A DNA stretch of 64,000 nt from Actinocorallia sp039871655 (GTDB taxonomy: Bacteria > Actinomycetota > Actinomycetes > Streptosporangiales > Streptosporangiaceae), in NCBI RefSeq assembly GCF_039871655.1, contig NZ_JBDPLZ010000007.1:62001-126000 (forward strand), in the 5' to 3' direction. Numbering within the stretch: position 1 is the stretch's first letter; each line of letters begins with the position of its first letter. The notes beneath the pieces were generated by a model, which was not told where the DNA came from, made no database searches, and worked only from the letters and a program-made list of their open reading frames with translations. The position numbers and the translations under genes are program-made. Shown one piece after another: positions 32,666 to 41,526 of this stretch.

Positions 32666-33904
32666 GTGCAGGACAAGAGCCCCCGGCCCGACGCCGAGCC
32701 CGTCGAGCCCGCCGCCGGGCAGGGGCAGGTGGAGGTCGTACCCCCACCCGGCCGGGAACCCGGCCCGGCCGGCGCCCCGGGCCCCGGGCACCATCCCGAC
32801 CCCATCACCGATCTGGAGCAGCGCCGACTCGAGGCGGGGGTCAGCGACCAGTTCCCCTTCGGCCTGCTCGGCCGCCCGCTGGGCCGCTTCCACCCGTTCT
32901 CCATCGGCTTCACCGGCGCGCTCGGCGTCATCGTCGCCCTGCTGCTGCTCGAGGCGCTCCAGAGCGCCAAGCACGTGCTGCTGCTCATCCTGGTCTCGCT
33001 GTTCCTCGCGGTGGGGCTGAACCCCGCGGTGGAGCGGCTGGTGCGGGTGGGGCTGTCCCGCGGCAAGTCCGTCGGCGTGGTGTTCCTCGCGGTGCTGCTG
33101 CTCTTCACCGCCTTCGGCTCGGCGCTGGTTCCGCCCATCGTCGCGGAGATCTCGCACTTCGCCGAACAGGTCCCCGTCTACATCGCCCAGCTGCAGGAGA
33201 ACCGCAAGATCGCCGAGTGGGACGCCAAGTACAAGCTGCTGGAGAAGGCGCAGGAGAAACTCAGCGAGTCCGACTTCCAGAAGAACGTCGCCGACTGGGC
33301 GCTCAGCGTCGGCAAGGGCACGCTGTCGGCCATCTTCAACACCTTCACGGTGCTGATCCTGACGCTGTACTTCCTGGCGGGCCTGCCGCAGATCAAGATG
33401 TTCTTCTACCGGTTCACCCCGCGTTCGCGCCGGGCCCGGGTCGCGCTGCTGGGCGACGAGATCCTCGACCAGATCGGCAACTACGTCGGCGGCGCCTTCA
33501 CCGTCGCGGCCATCTCCGGGATCAGCGCCTACATCTTCCTGTCCATCACCGGCGTGCCCTACGCCGCGGCGCTCGCGCTGATCGTGTCGCTGACCGGCCT
33601 GATCCCCATGGTCGGCGCGACGATCGGCGGCGTCCTGGTGACCATCGTCGGCTTCCTCACCGGGGTGCCCGAGGGCATCGCCTGCGCCGTCTTCTTCGTC
33701 CTCTACCAGCAGGTGGAGAACTATTTCATCTCCCCGCGCATCATGGAGCGCTCGGTGGACGTGCAGCCCGCCGTGACGATCGTCGCCGCGCTCATCGGCG
33801 GCGCCCTGATGGGGGTCATCGGCGCACTGCTGGCCATCCCGACCGCGGCCGCCATCTCCCTCATCATCCGCGAGGTGGTGCTGCCCCGCCAGGACGCCCG
33901 GTAA
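32666..33904 (+). CDS. AI-2E family (PerM/UPF0118) membrane transporter
   Basis: A 412-residue integral membrane protein starting at GTG 32666 behind GAGGAGAG. The Pro-rich cytosolic N-terminus (about 85 residues) precedes a paired-helix start (IGFTGALGVIVALLLLEAL, VLLLILVSLFLAVGLNP). It continues through the amphipathic middle (LLEKAQEKLSES) and the conserved C-half: YVGGAFTVAAISGISAYIFL, LTGLIPMVGATIGGVLV, QQVENYFISPRIMERSVDVQPAVTIVAAL. The family exports small molecules or ions; AI-2 itself need not be the substrate. Confidence 0.9.
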   Translation: MQDKSPRPDAEPVEPAAGQGQVEVVPPPGREPGPAGAPGPGHHPDPITDLEQRRLEAGVSDQFPFGLLGRPLGRFHPFSIGFTGALGVIVALLLLEALQSAKHVLLLILVSLFLAVGLNPAVERLVRVGLSRGKSVGVVFLAVLLLFTAFGSALVPPIVAEISHFAEQVPVYIAQLQENRKIAEWDAKYKLLEKAQEKLSESDFQKNVADWALSVGKGTLSAIFNTFTVLILTLYFLAGLPQIKMFFYRFTPRSRRARVALLGDEILDQIGNYVGGAFTVAAISGISAYIFLSITGVPYAAALALIVSLTGLIPMVGATIGGVLVTIVGFLTGVPEGIACAVFFVLYQQVENYFISPRIMERSVDVQPAVTIVAALIGGALMGVIGALLAIPTAAAISLIIREVVLPRQDAR

Positions 33905-33914
33905 CCGGCGCCCG

Positions 33915-34700
33915 TCAGGGGGTGGAGCGGGCCACCGCCGTGACGAACTCCGCGACCGCCTGGTCGAACAGGTCGGGCTGCTCGACCGGGGTGAGGTGGC
34001 CGGCCCGCGGGATGACGGTCAGCTCGGCGTTCGGCAGGGCCTCGGTCATCGCGCGGGCGTCGTCCTCGGTGGACAGCCGGTCCTCCGCGCCCACGATGAC
34101 CAGCGCGGGCACCTTGACGCCGCGCAACGTGTCCATCGAGTCGGGCCGGGCCGCCATCGCCCGCTGCGCCCAGGCCGCGGCCCCGGGCGGAGCCGACTGC
34201 ACCAGCCCGCGCACCCGCCCGTAGACGAGGGCTCGGCTGTGCATCGTGGTCGGCCCGAGCAGCTTGGGCAGCACCTCTTCGACCAGCACGTCCGCCCGGT
34301 TCTCGGCGAGGAGCCGCTCGGCCATCCGCAGCCGGTTCTCCCGTGCGGTGCCGGGGTCGGCGGTGGCCTTGGTGTCGGCGAGCACGAGCCCGCGGACCCG
34401 GTCGGGGTGGCGGCGGCACAGGGCCATCGCCACGTAGCCTCCCATGGAGACCCCGCCGATGACGGCGCGGCCGATGTTCTTGGACTTCAGCAGCGCGGCG
34501 ACGTCGTCGGCCATCACCTCGACGGACGGTTCCGCGTCTCCGAGCACAGATCCGCCGAATCCGCGCAGGTCGGGGGTGATGACGCGGAAGCGGGACCCGA
34601 GGCGTTCGCGCTGCGCCAGCCACATGGCCGACGACAGCGGGAACGCGTGCAGCAGTACGAGCGGAGTGCCTTGCCCGACGTCCCGTGCGTACAACTGCAT
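33915..34700 (-). CDS. Alpha/beta-fold hydrolase
   Basis: A 261-residue hydrolase of the 3-oxoadipate-enol-lactonase / haloperoxidase-like type. The oxyanion region is LLHAFPLSSAMW, the nucleophile elbow is GGVSMGGYVAM, the acid is in VIVGAEDRLS, and the His is in IPRAGHLTPVEQP. The substrate is unknown. The start at 34700 (MQLYARD) fits the family; the longer open frame upstream has no conserved content. The next gene upstream encodes another hydrolase of a different subtype. Confidence 0.87.
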   Translation of the reverse strand: MQLYARDVGQGTPLVLLHAFPLSSAMWLAQRERLGSRFRVITPDLRGFGGSVLGDAEPSVEVMADDVAALLKSKNIGRAVIGGVSMGGYVAMALCRRHPDRVRGLVLADTKATADPGTARENRLRMAERLLAENRADVLVEEVLPKLLGPTTMHSRALVYGRVRGLVQSAPPGAAAWAQRAMAARPDSMDTLRGVKVPALVIVGAEDRLSTEDDARAMTEALPNAELTVIPRAGHLTPVEQPDLFDQAVAEFVTAVARSTP

Positions 34701-34816
34701 CAGAGCGGTCTCCCAGTCACCTTGAACGCGATCCGACTCGGGTTTCAGTACCCGCACGGAAGGTCGCTCATCTGTCCGTGGCCGCGATCGGACGTTTCCC
34801 GGTCCCCGGGACCGCC

Positions 34817-35530
34817 TCAGGCGAATTCGGTCGGCAGCGGCCAGGCGTCCGGCGCCGTATGCCTGACGATCTCGTTGAGCACCACCCGGACGGACGGCTC
34901 CCCCACCCACAGGTGCTTGGCGCCGGGGACCCCGATGACCTCGGCCTGCGGGACCCGGGCGAAGCGGGCGGCCGCCTCGGCGGGCCGCAGGTAGTCGTCC
35001 AGTTCCGGCACCAGCGCCACCAGCGGGCGGCCGTCGGCGGCCCAGGCGTCCAGGTCCCGGTCGGTGGCCCGGTGCAGCGGAGGCGAGAGCAGGATCGCCC
35101 CCCGCACCAGCGGGTCCAGCCCCCACCGGAGGGCCAGTTCGGTGCCGAAGGACCAGCCGACCAGCCAGGGCCGCGGCAGGTCGTGGTACTCGGCGAACTC
35201 CAGGGCCGCGGCCACGTCGTACCGTTCGCCCTCTCCGCCGTCGAACGCGCCCTGCGAGGTGCCGCGCTCGGAGGCGGTGCCCCGGGTGTTGAAGCGCAGC
35301 ACCGCCAGGCCGGCCAGTGCGGGGAGGCGGTTGGCGGCCTTGCGCAGCACGTGGCTGTCCATCATGCCGCCGTGGGTGGGCAGCGGATGCAGGCAGACCA
35401 GGGTGGCCACCGGGTCCCCGTCCGCGGGCCGGGCCAGCTCGCCGACCAGTTCCAGCCCGTCGGCGGTGTGCAGGGTGATGTCCTCGCGGTGCGCGGGCAG
35501 CACCGTGCTCGCCCTGATCTCGGTACTCAC
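34817..35530 (-). CDS. Alpha/beta hydrolase, dienelactone-hydrolase/serine-aminopeptidase-like
   Basis: A 237-residue protein starting at GTG 35530, which overlaps the stop of the upstream gene (GTGA). The motif order is LVCLHPLPTHGGMMDS, VLRFNTRGTASERG, the nucleophile in LVGWSFGTELAL, the acidic residue in LVPELDDYLRP, and the His near GAKHLWVGE. This pattern (GWSFG) occurs in a conserved actinobacterial group of short-chain hydrolases. The substrate is unknown. It is translationally coupled to 35527-35817. Confidence 0.83.
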   Translation of the reverse strand: MSTEIRASTVLPAHREDITLHTADGLELVGELARPADGDPVATLVCLHPLPTHGGMMDSHVLRKAANRLPALAGLAVLRFNTRGTASERGTSQGAFDGGEGERYDVAAALEFAEYHDLPRPWLVGWSFGTELALRWGLDPLVRGAILLSPPLHRATDRDLDAWAADGRPLVALVPELDDYLRPAEAAARFARVPQAEVIGVPGAKHLWVGEPSVRVVLNEIVRHTAPDAWPLPTEFA

Positions 35531-35817
35531 TTCCTGGGTCCTCTCCGCGACCGCGCCCGCCAGCAGGGCCGGTGCCAGTGCCTGCGGTCCTCCGGCCCGC
35601 CGCGGTCGGCGGGCCAGGCGACCAGATGCGCCACTCCCGGCGGGATCACCTGGTCGCAGCCGGGGCAACGGTAGGCCTTCACCGCGGCTGAGGCGAGGAT
35701 CGTGCGGACGTGCCATTCGCCGTCCGGCTCACGCAGGGTCTCCTGGATCCCGTAGGACCAGGGGCCTCCCAGGCCGCGGCCCGCACGATCGTCCCGCCTG
35801 TTCTTACGCGCACACAC
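35527..35817 (-). CDS. Small conserved actinobacterial protein with CxxC/HxxC site
   Basis: A 96-residue protein. The centre reads AYRCPGCDQVIPPGVAHLVAWP and the C-terminus RRHWHRPCW, giving two Cys plus a His/Cys pair that look like a zinc site. The ends are basic. Similar proteins in Streptomyces are often labelled ATP/GTP-binding without visible reason; I see no P-loop. It overlaps the downstream hydrolase gene by 4 nt, so the two are coupled. Function unknown. Confidence 0.75.
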   Translation of the reverse strand: MCARKNRRDDRAGRGLGGPWSYGIQETLREPDGEWHVRTILASAAVKAYRCPGCDQVIPPGVAHLVAWPADRGGPEDRRHWHRPCWRARSRRGPRK

Positions 35818-35827
35818 GCTTTCTAGG

Positions 35828-36898
35828 CTATTGCGCCCACTGTCCTCGGTTGCGCAGTTCGGTGATCGGCCCGACGGGGAAGCCGCAGCCGAGGGTCATC
35901 GCCGCGTCGGCCGCGTCGGCGTCGCAGTAGCCGCTCCGGACCATCTCGGCGGCGTCCTGCAGGTACGGGCCGTAGAGCCGGTCGGAGATCTCGCTGGAGG
36001 CCTTGCCCTCGACGGCCTCCGTGCTCCCGGCGACACTCCCGGAACCGGCCTTCTCGTAGGTGTAGAAGCCGCGGCCGGTCTTGCGGCCGAGCGCGCCCTC
36101 GGCGACCAGGGAGCGCAGCAGAGGCGCGGGCTCGTGCCGGGCCTCGCCGGAGTCGCGGTGGATGGCCTCCAGCACTTCCAGGCAGGTGTCGAGACCGATG
36201 AGGTCCATCAGGGTGAGCGGACCCATGGGCAGTCCGATCGCCGTCATGGAGGCGTCGATGTCCTCCTTGCCCGCCTCCCCGGACTCCAGCAGCTGAGCGG
36301 CGGGGCCGAGGTAGCCGAAGAGCAGCCGGTTGGCGACGAACCCGGCGCGGTCGCCGATGGTGACGGGGGTCTTGCCCAGGTCGCGCACCAGCTCGGTGAC
36401 GGCGGCGACGAACTCCGGCCGCGACCGCTCGGTGCTGATGACCTCCACCAGCTTCATCACGGGGGCCGGGTTGAAGAAGTGCACGCCGACTATCGAGTCC
36501 GGACGGGTGGTCGCGGCCGCGATCTCGGTGACCGAGAGGGACGAGGTGTTGGTGGCCAGCACCGCGTCCGGGCCGCAGACCTTGTCCAGCTCCGCGAAGA
36601 CCTTCTCCTTGAGGTCGATGCGCTCGGGCACCGCCTCGATCACCAGGTCGCAGTCGGAGAGCGCGGCGAAGTCGGTGGAGAAGACGATCCGGCCGAGGAT
36701 CTGCGCCTGCGCCTCCTCGCTGAGCCGGCCGCGCTTGACCGCGCGCCCGGTCGAGGACTCGATGTTGTCCCGGCCCCGCTCCAGCGCCGCGTCGTTGATC
36801 TCGATGCCGACGGTCTCGACGCCCCCTCGGGCCAGTACCTCGGCGATCCCGGCACCCATGGTGCCCAGCCCGACCACACCCACCTTGCGGAAACCCAT
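35828..36898 (-). CDS. 3-hydroxybutyryl-CoA / 3-hydroxyacyl-CoA dehydrogenase
   Basis: A 356-residue enzyme. The N-terminal Rossmann motif is VGVVGLGTMGAGIAEVLARGG. The catalytic region is NTSSLSVTEIAAAT and VGVHFFNPAPVMKLVEVI, and DRAGFVANRLLFGYL opens the C-terminal helical domain. A second, partial C-domain repeat (DRLYGPYLQDAAEMVRSGYCDADAADAAMTLGCGFPVGP) extends the usual about 285-residue form. It oxidises 3-hydroxyacyl-CoA with NAD(P). The start at 36898 follows GGAGGAGA; an ATG at 36913 is less likely. Confidence 0.92.
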   Translation of the reverse strand: MGFRKVGVVGLGTMGAGIAEVLARGGVETVGIEINDAALERGRDNIESSTGRAVKRGRLSEEAQAQILGRIVFSTDFAALSDCDLVIEAVPERIDLKEKVFAELDKVCGPDAVLATNTSSLSVTEIAAATTRPDSIVGVHFFNPAPVMKLVEVISTERSRPEFVAAVTELVRDLGKTPVTIGDRAGFVANRLLFGYLGPAAQLLESGEAGKEDIDASMTAIGLPMGPLTLMDLIGLDTCLEVLEAIHRDSGEARHEPAPLLRSLVAEGALGRKTGRGFYTYEKAGSGSVAGSTEAVEGKASSEISDRLYGPYLQDAAEMVRSGYCDADAADAAMTLGCGFPVGPITELRNRGQWAQ

Positions 36899-36963
36899 GT
36901 CTCTCTCCTCCAACGGTCCTGGGTGAAGTCTCGCAGACGCCTCCGCGGGGCATGTCAGGGAGC

Positions 36964-37995
36964 ATGCGCTTTGCTCTCTTCCTCCCCTCGGGGCAGTGGC
37001 CGGGCCAGTCCCCCGGCGAGGCGCTGACCCGGACCGTCGCGCTGGCCCGGCTGGCCGAGGAGTGCGGTTTCGACGACGTGTGGCTGGCCGAGCACCACTT
37101 CATGGGCTACGGGGTCTGCCCGTCCCCGGTCGTCCTCGCCGGCCATCTGCTGGGAGCGACCAGCAGGATCGGGGTGGGGACCTCGGTGGCGGTGCTGTCG
37201 GCGAGGCATCCGGTGGCGCTCGCGGAGGAGTCCTCGCTGCTGGCCTCGGTGGCGCCCGGCCGGTTCCGGCTGGGGGTCGGCAGGGGCGGCCCGTGGCGGG
37301 AGCTGGAGGTCTTCGGCACCGGGCTGGAACGCCGGGAGCGCGGTTTTCCCGAGGCGCTGGAGCTGATGTTGTCCTGGCTGCGCGCCGCTCCGGGAGACCG
37401 TGTCGGCGCGGACGGCGAGTTCTTCCGGTTCCGCGAGGTGCCGGTGGTGCCCGTGCCCGAGACGCCGCCGGAGGTGTACGTCGCCTGCACGAGCCCGGCC
37501 ACGGAGGCGCTGGCCGCCGCGCACGGGCTGCCGATGCTGCTGGGCATGCACGTGGGCGATGAGGAGAAGGCCGAGGCCGTCGTCCGGTACCGGGCCTCGG
37601 GCGGTCCGGAGGCGGTGCGGCATGTCTCGACCGGTGTCGCCTGGGTGGCCGATTCCCGGCGGGAGGCGCACGCGACGGTGCGGACGGAACTACCGCGGTG
37701 GCTGGGACCGGGGCTGGCCGGTTACGTCCCCGTGGACGACCGGGTGAGGCCGGTGACGGACGTGGCCGCCTACGCCCGGAGGCTGTGCGGGCTGCACGCG
37801 GTCGGAACGGTGGAGGACTGCGTGGAGGCGCTGGCGCGGACCTGCGCGGTGCCCGGCGTCGGGCAGGTGAGCCTGCTGGTGGAGTGCTCGCAGGACGCGG
37901 GCCGGGTGGCCGAGAACGTGAAACGCCTCGGCAGCGAGGTGCTGCCGAGGCTGCGGGCACAGCTCAGCAGTCGCGCAACTCCGGCGACTGGTTGA
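36964..37995 (+). CDS. LLM-class flavin-dependent oxidoreductase
   Basis: A protein of about 343 residues with the bacterial luciferase-like TIM barrel. Marks: MRFALFLPSGQWPGQSP, LAEECGFDDVWLAEHHF, VGTSVAVLSARHPVALAEESSLLASVAPGRFRLGVGRGG. FMN or F420 could be the cofactor; the substrate is not predictable. The start could also be 36952. The last 32 nt overlap the convergent gene at 37964-38356, so the C-terminal residues of both are read from the same DNA. Confidence 0.85.
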   Translation: MRFALFLPSGQWPGQSPGEALTRTVALARLAEECGFDDVWLAEHHFMGYGVCPSPVVLAGHLLGATSRIGVGTSVAVLSARHPVALAEESSLLASVAPGRFRLGVGRGGPWRELEVFGTGLERRERGFPEALELMLSWLRAAPGDRVGADGEFFRFREVPVVPVPETPPEVYVACTSPATEALAAAHGLPMLLGMHVGDEEKAEAVVRYRASGGPEAVRHVSTGVAWVADSRREAHATVRTELPRWLGPGLAGYVPVDDRVRPVTDVAAYARRLCGLHAVGTVEDCVEALARTCAVPGVGQVSLLVECSQDAGRVAENVKRLGSEVLPRLRAQLSSRATPATG

Positions 37996-38356
37996 GGATC
38001 TGCTCGCGCGCGGTCACGAACCGGCGGTAGGTCTCCGAGCCCGCGGCCCTGCCCGAGAAGACCGCGACCCTGTGGCAGTTCTGGAAGGCGAGTTTGACCC
38101 CGAAGTAGCGCTCGATGCTGCCGCGCATCGCGTCGCTGGCCAGGAGGCGCAGAAGCTGCCCGCGCGCCGCCTCGTCCGGGGGCGGTGTCTGGTTGTCGGT
38201 GAATTCGCCGCCGGCGACCTCGAGGTCGGCGACCAGTCCGCTGATGAGGTCCCAGGCGTAGGGCAGGGAACCGCGGATGCATTCGACGAACGTGGCGTCG
38301 TCGATCTCTCCCTGCCTGGCCTGGTCGAGCAACTGGGGGGAGACGTCGAGAGACAT
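37964..38356 (-). CDS. SCO5389-family conserved protein
   Basis: A 130-residue protein nearly collinear with the Streptomyces protein I know as SCO5389. Marks: MSLDVSPQLLDQARQGEIDDATFVECIRGSLPYAW, GGEFTDNQTPPPDEAARGQLLRLLASDA, FGVKLAFQNCHRVAVF and the end LNQSPELRDC. Function unknown. It is typically found near nucS; here nucS is 7 kb away. The start at 38356 begins the conserved part. Its 3' end overlaps the LLM gene by 32 nt. Confidence 0.85.
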   Translation of the reverse strand: MSLDVSPQLLDQARQGEIDDATFVECIRGSLPYAWDLISGLVADLEVAGGEFTDNQTPPPDEAARGQLLRLLASDAMRGSIERYFGVKLAFQNCHRVAVFSGRAAGSETYRRFVTAREQILNQSPELRDC

Positions 38357-38473
38357 GCGTGAATTCCTTCCGCCGAGTTGTCCACTCGCGACGCTAATCA
38401 CCTTTGCGGACCGCGTCCAGAGGGTCGGCCCGGCGGAAGGACACCGTTCTCTTACCTCACCGAAAGGGCTCCC

Positions 38474-39973
38474 TTACCGGTAGGTCTTCCCGTGGAGCTT
38501 CTTCATCAGGTTGACGATCTGCTCCACCTCCTTCTCCGTGCGGGTGAAGGTCGTGGTGTCGAGCGGCGTCTTGAAGCGCTGGCGGGTGATCGCCTTGGCC
38601 CTGGCGAACTCGCGCAGGCCGTCCGCGCCGTGGATGCGGCCGAAGCCCGACTCGCCCGTCCCGCCGAAGGGCAGGCCGGGGATCAGCGCGAACGCGATGG
38701 CCGCGTTGATCGAGGTCATGCCGCTGCGCAGCTTCCGCGCCACCTCGATGGCCGACCTGCTGCGCGAGAAGACCGTCGCGGCCAGACCGTACTCGGTGGC
38801 GTTGGCCCGTTCGACCGCTTCGTCCACGCTCTTGACCTTGGAGACGGTGACGGTCGGCCCGAAGGTCTCCTCGCAGATCGCGGAGGAGGTCTCCGGCACG
38901 TCCACCAGCACGACCGGGTCGACGAACGGGCGGCGCACCGACTCGGGCCCGCCGACCACGGCCCGTCCGCCACTGGCCAGCGCGTCGTTGATGTGCCGCT
39001 CGATGATGTCGAGCTGCCGGGGCATGGTGATGGGCCCGAAGGAGGCGCCCTCCTCCTCGTAGCCGGCCTTGAGCTTGCGCGCGCGCTCGGTCAGCTTGCC
39101 GAGGAACTCGTCGTAGACGCTCTCCACCACGTAGATGCGCTCGACGCCGGTGCACGTCTGGCCCGCGTTGGACATCGCGCCCCACAGCGCGGACGCCGCG
39201 GCGGCCTCGAGGTCGGCGTCGGCGGCCACGATGAAGGCGTCCTTGCCGCCGCACTCGGCGACGATCGGAGTGAGGGTCTCGGCGCAGGCGGCCATGACCT
39301 TCTTGGCGGTCGGACCGGAGCCGGTGAAGGCCACCTTGTTCACGCCCGCGCGGCACAGCGCGCCGCCCGTCTCGCCGTAACCGGTGAGGACCTGGAAGAC
39401 GGGGTGCTCGGGGACCACCTCGGCCATCAGCTCGCCGAGCAGGACGCCGACGCCCGGGGTGTACTCCGACGGCTTGAACACCACGGTGTTGCCGGCCGCG
39501 AGCGAGAAGGCGATCGATCCCATCGGGGTGTAGATCGGGTAGTTCCACGGCCCGATGACGCCGACGACGCCCAGCGGGTGGTACTCCAGGACGGCCTTCT
39601 GGTTGATGGCGAGCAGACCGGGGAAGACGCTGCGCGGTCCGAGCACCTTGCCGGCGTTCCTGGCGGCCCAGTCGAGCAGGTTGATCGCGCCGACGGTCTC
39701 GAAGACCGCGTCGCCGACGGGCTTGCCGGTCTCCTCGTGGATCACCCGCGCCACCTCGTTGAGGTTGCGGGCGATGGCGCTCTTGAAGTTGAGCAGCCGG
39801 ACGCGCCGCCCCTTCCAGCCGAGCCCGGCCCACCACTCCGCGGCGGCCTTGGCCCGCTCGACCGCTGCGAACACCGCCTTCTCGTCGTGGACGGGGTACT
39901 CGCCGACGACGGCGCCGGTCGCCGGGTTGAGGGACGTGAAGGTCGTGCTGCCCGTTTCGGTCGTGACCGACAT
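38474..39973 (-). CDS. Aldehyde dehydrogenase (succinate-semialdehyde dehydrogenase-like)
   Basis: A 499-residue NAD(P)-dependent ALDH. Motifs: GVVGVIGPWNYPIYTPMGSIAFSLAAGNTVVFKPSE, FTGSGPTAKKVM, VAECGGKDAFIV with the general-base Glu, the nucleophile in SNAGQTCTGVERIYV, and CEETFGPTVTV with GMTSIN. The C-terminal LPFGGTGESGFGRIHG is typical. The start at 39973 follows GGGAGG; an ATG at 39988 is unlikely. Its substrate cannot be set from sequence; succinate semialdehyde or fatty aldehydes are possible. Confidence 0.93.
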   Translation of the reverse strand: MSVTTETGSTTFTSLNPATGAVVGEYPVHDEKAVFAAVERAKAAAEWWAGLGWKGRRVRLLNFKSAIARNLNEVARVIHEETGKPVGDAVFETVGAINLLDWAARNAGKVLGPRSVFPGLLAINQKAVLEYHPLGVVGVIGPWNYPIYTPMGSIAFSLAAGNTVVFKPSEYTPGVGVLLGELMAEVVPEHPVFQVLTGYGETGGALCRAGVNKVAFTGSGPTAKKVMAACAETLTPIVAECGGKDAFIVAADADLEAAAASALWGAMSNAGQTCTGVERIYVVESVYDEFLGKLTERARKLKAGYEEEGASFGPITMPRQLDIIERHINDALASGGRAVVGGPESVRRPFVDPVVLVDVPETSSAICEETFGPTVTVSKVKSVDEAVERANATEYGLAATVFSRSRSAIEVARKLRSGMTSINAAIAFALIPGLPFGGTGESGFGRIHGADGLREFARAKAITRQRFKTPLDTTTFTRTEKEVEQIVNLMKKLHGKTYR

Positions 39974-40046
39974 AACGGGACCTCCCAAGGAGACAGAGAC
40001 GGCTTTTCCAACTCAGTAAATCATCACTTACGTCAACCCGGAAGAT

Positions 40047-40829
40047 TCAGCCCTGCCAGAAGAGGAAAAGCCAGTGCCCGTCCCGAGCCAGGCGGTCCTC
40101 GACGCCGAACCAGCCGGTGATCCGGTAGACGAGGTCGAAGAACCAGCCGTTGAGGGCCGGGATCCACAACAACGCGATGAGCCCGAGGAACAGGTACCCG
40201 CCCCAGGGCGCTACCTTCTGCACGAACGAACGCGGCAGGTAGGGCTCCCAGACCCCGAAGCCGTCCAGGCCCGGCACCGGCAACAGGTTCAGCACCGCCG
40301 CCGTGACCTGCAGGAAGCCCAGATAGGCCAGCGCGCTCCAGAACACCAGGTGCCCGGCTTCGAGGAACCGCTGCAGGACCACACCGATGGCCAACGCGAA
40401 CACGATGTTGGCCATCGGGCCGGCCAGCGACACCAGGCTGTGCCGCAGCCTTCCCCGGATCGCGCCCCGGTCGACCCAGACCGCGCCGCCGGGCAGGCCG
40501 ATGCCGCCGAGCAGCAGGAACAGCACCGGCAGGACGACACTGAGCGTCATGTCCGTGTACTTCAGCGGGTTGAGGGTGAGGTAGCCCCGCGCCGCGATGA
40601 GCCGGTCGCCGAAACGGTGCGCCAGGAAGGCGTGCCCGAACTCGTGCAGACACAACGACACGATCCAGCCGCCCACCACGAACCCGAACACCGCCAGCCG
40701 GGCGGGCTGCTCCGCCTGGCTTCCGTACTTCCAGGCGGCCACCCCGCACGCGACGGTGAACGCCAGGATCCCCAGGAAGACGGGGCTGATCCCACGGGAG
40801 GAACGGTGCTCCACCGATTCTGCTCTCAC
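40047..40829 (-). CDS. Site-2 protease family intramembrane metalloprotease
   Basis: A 260-residue polytopic membrane protein. The zinc site is HEFGH (H62, E63, H66) inside a membrane helix, with the third ligand in LLPVPGLDGFGVWEP. Several further hydrophobic helices follow (VVLPVLFLLLGGIGL, LAGPMANIVFALAIGVVL, YLFLGLIALLWIPAL). The absence of a PDZ domain places it in the minimal M50B-like group. The substrate is unknown; family members cleave anti-sigma factors or signal remnants. Confidence 0.9.
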   Translation of the reverse strand: MRAESVEHRSSRGISPVFLGILAFTVACGVAAWKYGSQAEQPARLAVFGFVVGGWIVSLCLHEFGHAFLAHRFGDRLIAARGYLTLNPLKYTDMTLSVVLPVLFLLLGGIGLPGGAVWVDRGAIRGRLRHSLVSLAGPMANIVFALAIGVVLQRFLEAGHLVFWSALAYLGFLQVTAAVLNLLPVPGLDGFGVWEPYLPRSFVQKVAPWGGYLFLGLIALLWIPALNGWFFDLVYRITGWFGVEDRLARDGHWLFLFWQG

Positions 40830-40865
40830 GCCGCGAACGCTACCCCTTGCGGCATGTGGCGGGAA

Positions 40866-41462
40866 TCAAGGGACAGCGCCCTTCAAAGGCTCCTGCCCGT
40901 TGGGGACCAGGGCGGGCACCACGTACAGGCGCAGGAACCTCCGGGTCTCCTCGTCGTCGCGGACCAGGGGGGCCAGGCTGAGCGAGGCGATCATCCGGAA
41001 CAGGAACTCCACGGTGCCGGCGACGTCCAGCTCGGGGCGGAGCAGGCCGGCCTCCTGCGCGGCGCGGAAGTAGGGCTCGACCCGCTGCGCGCACAGGTCC
41101 AGCGCCCGCTGCGAGGCCTGGCTGACCACCTGGTGGGTGTGCCCCACCGCCTCCGGCACGAACAGCGCCGCGAAACGCGGCTCTCCCTGGACGAACCCGA
41201 CGGCGTCCATGACTCCGGCCACGACGGCCTCAGCGGGGGTGAACTCCTGCGGCAGCCGCTCCCCCATGCGGTCGAGGAAGCGCCCGACGTCACGCAGGAA
41301 GACGGCCAGGATCAGCTCGTCCCTGCCCCCGGAGAAGTTGCGGTAGAGCGTGGCCCGCGACATGCCCGCCGCGTGCGCGACGTCCTCGACGGTCGTCTTG
41401 GCCACTCCGAATCTGGCGAAGCATTCCTCCGCGGCATCGATGATCTTCTCCTGAGGCGACAT
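40866..41462 (-). CDS. TetR-family transcriptional regulator
   Basis: A 198-residue repressor. The N-terminal helix-turn-helix is standard (KIIDAAEECFARFGVAKTTVEDVAHAAGMSRATLYRNF), followed by a ligand-binding helical domain. It is divergent from the MpaB-type oxygenase gene with 64 bp between starts. A GTGAGACA-N12-TGTCTCAC palindrome lies there, an excellent candidate for its own operator. It most likely controls both itself and the oxygenase in response to an unknown hydrophobic ligand. Confidence 0.92.
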   Translation of the reverse strand: MSPQEKIIDAAEECFARFGVAKTTVEDVAHAAGMSRATLYRNFSGGRDELILAVFLRDVGRFLDRMGERLPQEFTPAEAVVAGVMDAVGFVQGEPRFAALFVPEAVGHTHQVVSQASQRALDLCAQRVEPYFRAAQEAGLLRPELDVAGTVEFLFRMIASLSLAPLVRDDEETRRFLRLYVVPALVPNGQEPLKGAVP

Positions 41463-41478
41463 GGCTCACAGCCTAGTG

Positions 41479-41506
41479 GTGAGACACAACTTGTATTTTG
41501 TCTCAC
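41479..41506. promoter_or_regulatory. TetR-type operator, GTGAGACA-N12-TGTCTCAC
   Basis: Perfect 8-bp arms (41479-41486 and 41499-41506) with a 12-bp spacer, 28 bp in all. It lies 17 bp from the TetR start and 21 bp before the oxygenase ATG. It overlaps the -35 hexamer of the oxygenase promoter, so bound repressor would block RNA polymerase. Confidence 0.75.
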
Positions 41507-41519
41507 GGCTGCGTAAGTA
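41491..41519 (+). promoter_or_regulatory. Promoter of the MpaB-type gene, probably leaderless
   Basis: TTGTAT (41491-41496), a 17-bp spacer and TAAGTA (41514-41519). The ATG at 41527 is only 7 nt after the -10 hexamer, exactly where transcription should start. No ribosome binding site is visible, so a leaderless mRNA is predicted. Confidence 0.6.
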
Positions 41520-41526
41520 TGGACTT

